This document shows, in pieces, positions 21,847-22,775 of a stretch of DNA of 22,775 nt. Source of the DNA: a virus. Below the pieces are notes generated by a model, which did no database searches, was not told the DNA's origin, and was given only the letters and a program-made list of their open reading frames with translations. The position numbers and the translations under genes are program-made. Location of the stretch: IMG/VR virus record IMGVR_UViG_3300045999_010421, positions 1 to 22,775 of that record; one strand, written 5' to 3'. Every line of letters begins with the position of its first letter. Position 1 is the first letter of the stretch.

Positions 21847-22775
21847 ATGATTAAATTAATAAACATATTAAAAGAAATATACATTGATAAACAAGGTAAT
21901 CTTGTTGGTGATGCTGATTTTGTTATTTTAGAAGGAGGAATGCGTGGAGGAATATTTAAAAATAAAAATCAAATAAATGTAGACGATTATGTTAATTTTA
22001 CTACTAAATTATCTTCCTTTAGAAAAAAAGATATTGCTAATAAAATTTTCAAACAAATTATTTCTGTATATAACCAATCAGCACTTAAAAAATACAATGA
22101 TTCTATAAATTTTACCCCATCTTTATCATATAGTGCTGGGGGAGGTATGGATGCTCCTGGATATGAAATTCATTTAACTCAAAAATTAGGAATTGAAGGA
22201 TTAGTAGAACCCTCCCATTACTACCCAGAAACAGGATTTGATGATTTTATTAAACAAATGAGGCAAGATTTAAATGTAGATGATTCAGAATTTAAAGATG
22301 CAGAAAATATAAAAAACCAAACTAAAGATTCAGAAAGATTTACAGATTTAGATGTAAAAGATTTAGAAGATAAAATTGAATTTATTCCTATAGTTTGTAT
22401 TCCAAAATTTAACTTTAATGGTAAATTAATAAATCAAATAGATGTTAAATTAGATACGGAAAATTATAATTTTAATGATCAACATAATTTATATACTAAA
22501 TCAAATCTATTAAATGATTTAAATGAAGCAGGTTTATTTTTAATGTCTGAAAGTAAGAAATCAAAAGATATAGATTTATCAAAAACGGAATATACTTTAT
22601 ATTTAGTTAAACCAGATGCCATTAATACAGGTTATTATTCTGACGGAAGCGGCACATATAAAAGCCAGTATAGAGAACCATTTATTGTATTTTGCAAAGA
22701 TAATGAAAATTGGAAAGATGTTTTAAAAAGATATCATAAATCTTCCTTTGAAAGTGTATATAAGGATTATCTACG
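21847..22775 (+). CDS. Unknown phage protein with capsid-targeting-like leader, 3' end beyond window
   Basis: An open frame of 309 codons with no stop before the window edge, so the true length is unknown. It begins MIKLINILKEIYIDKQGNLV. The first ten residues are nearly the same as those of the gene at 4691 (MIKLIDLLYE) and fit the T4-type leader that ends in (L/I)xE. Further on there are GGMRGGIF, SFRKKDIANKIFKQI, a Gly-rich SYSAGGGMDAPGYEIHLTQK, an acidic linker (DSEFKDAENIKNQTKDSERF) and a beta segment with FIPIVCIPKF. I do not recognise a domain. Coding is certain from length and composition in this AT-rich DNA. If the leader is real, the protein would be packaged in the head and injected. 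Confidence 0.75.
   Translation, partial: MIKLINILKEIYIDKQGNLVGDADFVILEGGMRGGIFKNKNQINVDDYVNFTTKLSSFRKKDIANKIFKQIISVYNQSALKKYNDSINFTPSLSYSAGGGMDAPGYEIHLTQKLGIEGLVEPSHYYPETGFDDFIKQMRQDLNVDDSEFKDAENIKNQTKDSERFTDLDVKDLEDKIEFIPIVCIPKFNFNGKLINQIDVKLDTENYNFNDQHNLYTKSNLLNDLNEAGLFLMSESKKSKDIDLSKTEYTLYLVKPDAINTGYYSDGSGTYKSQYREPFIVFCKDNENWKDVLKRYHKSSFESVYKDYL

Noticed and set aside
1-22775. tRNA genes, CRISPR arrays, insertion sequences, integrase and att sites
   Set aside because: No cloverleaf-like or CCA-ended segment, regularly spaced direct repeats with unique spacers, transposase motifs or integrase genes were seen. Gene-free gaps are all under 200 bases.
1-22775. Recoded stop codons, as known in some Bacteroidota phages
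   Set aside because: TAA and TGA end genes at expected positions with one-base gaps or overlaps to the next start, and no family-matched gene is interrupted by an in-frame stop. The standard code suffices.

Overview
The window reads as part of the genome of a tailed, contractile (T4-like, myovirus-type) bacteriophage, most likely infecting a member of the Bacteroidota. The phage assignment rests on a contiguous plus-strand block of baseplate genes. It includes a clear GPW/gp25 wedge protein followed directly by a gp6/baseplate-J wedge protein, a gp5-like spike, several large fibre or wedge proteins, and a gp55-like late sigma factor just upstream. The host suggestion is inference: the DNA is very AT-rich, no convincing Shine-Dalgarno sequences precede the starts, and the surface proteins carry Ig-like and leucine-rich-repeat-like modules common in Bacteroidota. 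The standard genetic code is used.

Layout. (1) 1-2026 is a cell-envelope segment: the 3' end of an OmpA-C domain protein, a strong terminator, an unknown exported protein, and, convergent on the minus strand, a YafK/DpaA-type L,D-transpeptidase. (2) 2027-3225 holds a divergent promoter region, a T5orf172 (GIY-YIG superfamily) protein, a small unknown protein and a second strong terminator. (3) 3226-4671 holds a 179-base intergenic region (3171-3349) with a C-free purine-rich tract, two very small phage proteins (one with a membrane anchor) and the gp55-like sigma factor. (4) 4691-22775 is one long co-directional block with gaps of a few bases or small overlaps. It starts with a possible ADP-ribosyltransferase-fold protein carrying a capsid-targeting-like leader. 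Then come the spike, a coiled-coil/hydrophobic virion protein, gp25, gp6, an M15 peptidase, and a run of wedge/fibre proteins. These include a 1326-residue protein and an 845-residue protein with about ten LRR-like repeats. The block ends in a gene cut by the right edge.

The most notable non-coding signal is a nine-base motif, WATATTTAT (one copy has G first), in the gaps before nine plus-strand genes. It occurs in the mirrored orientation before the only minus-strand gene. In four cases it ends exactly 4 bases before the start codon, and in a fifth 6 bases before. I infer a phage (probably late) promoter read with the gp55-like sigma factor, possibly giving leaderless mRNAs. The baseplate genes would then be transcribed from a few such promoters. 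No tRNA, CRISPR array, insertion sequence or integrase was seen, and no stretch above 300 bases lacks a gene.
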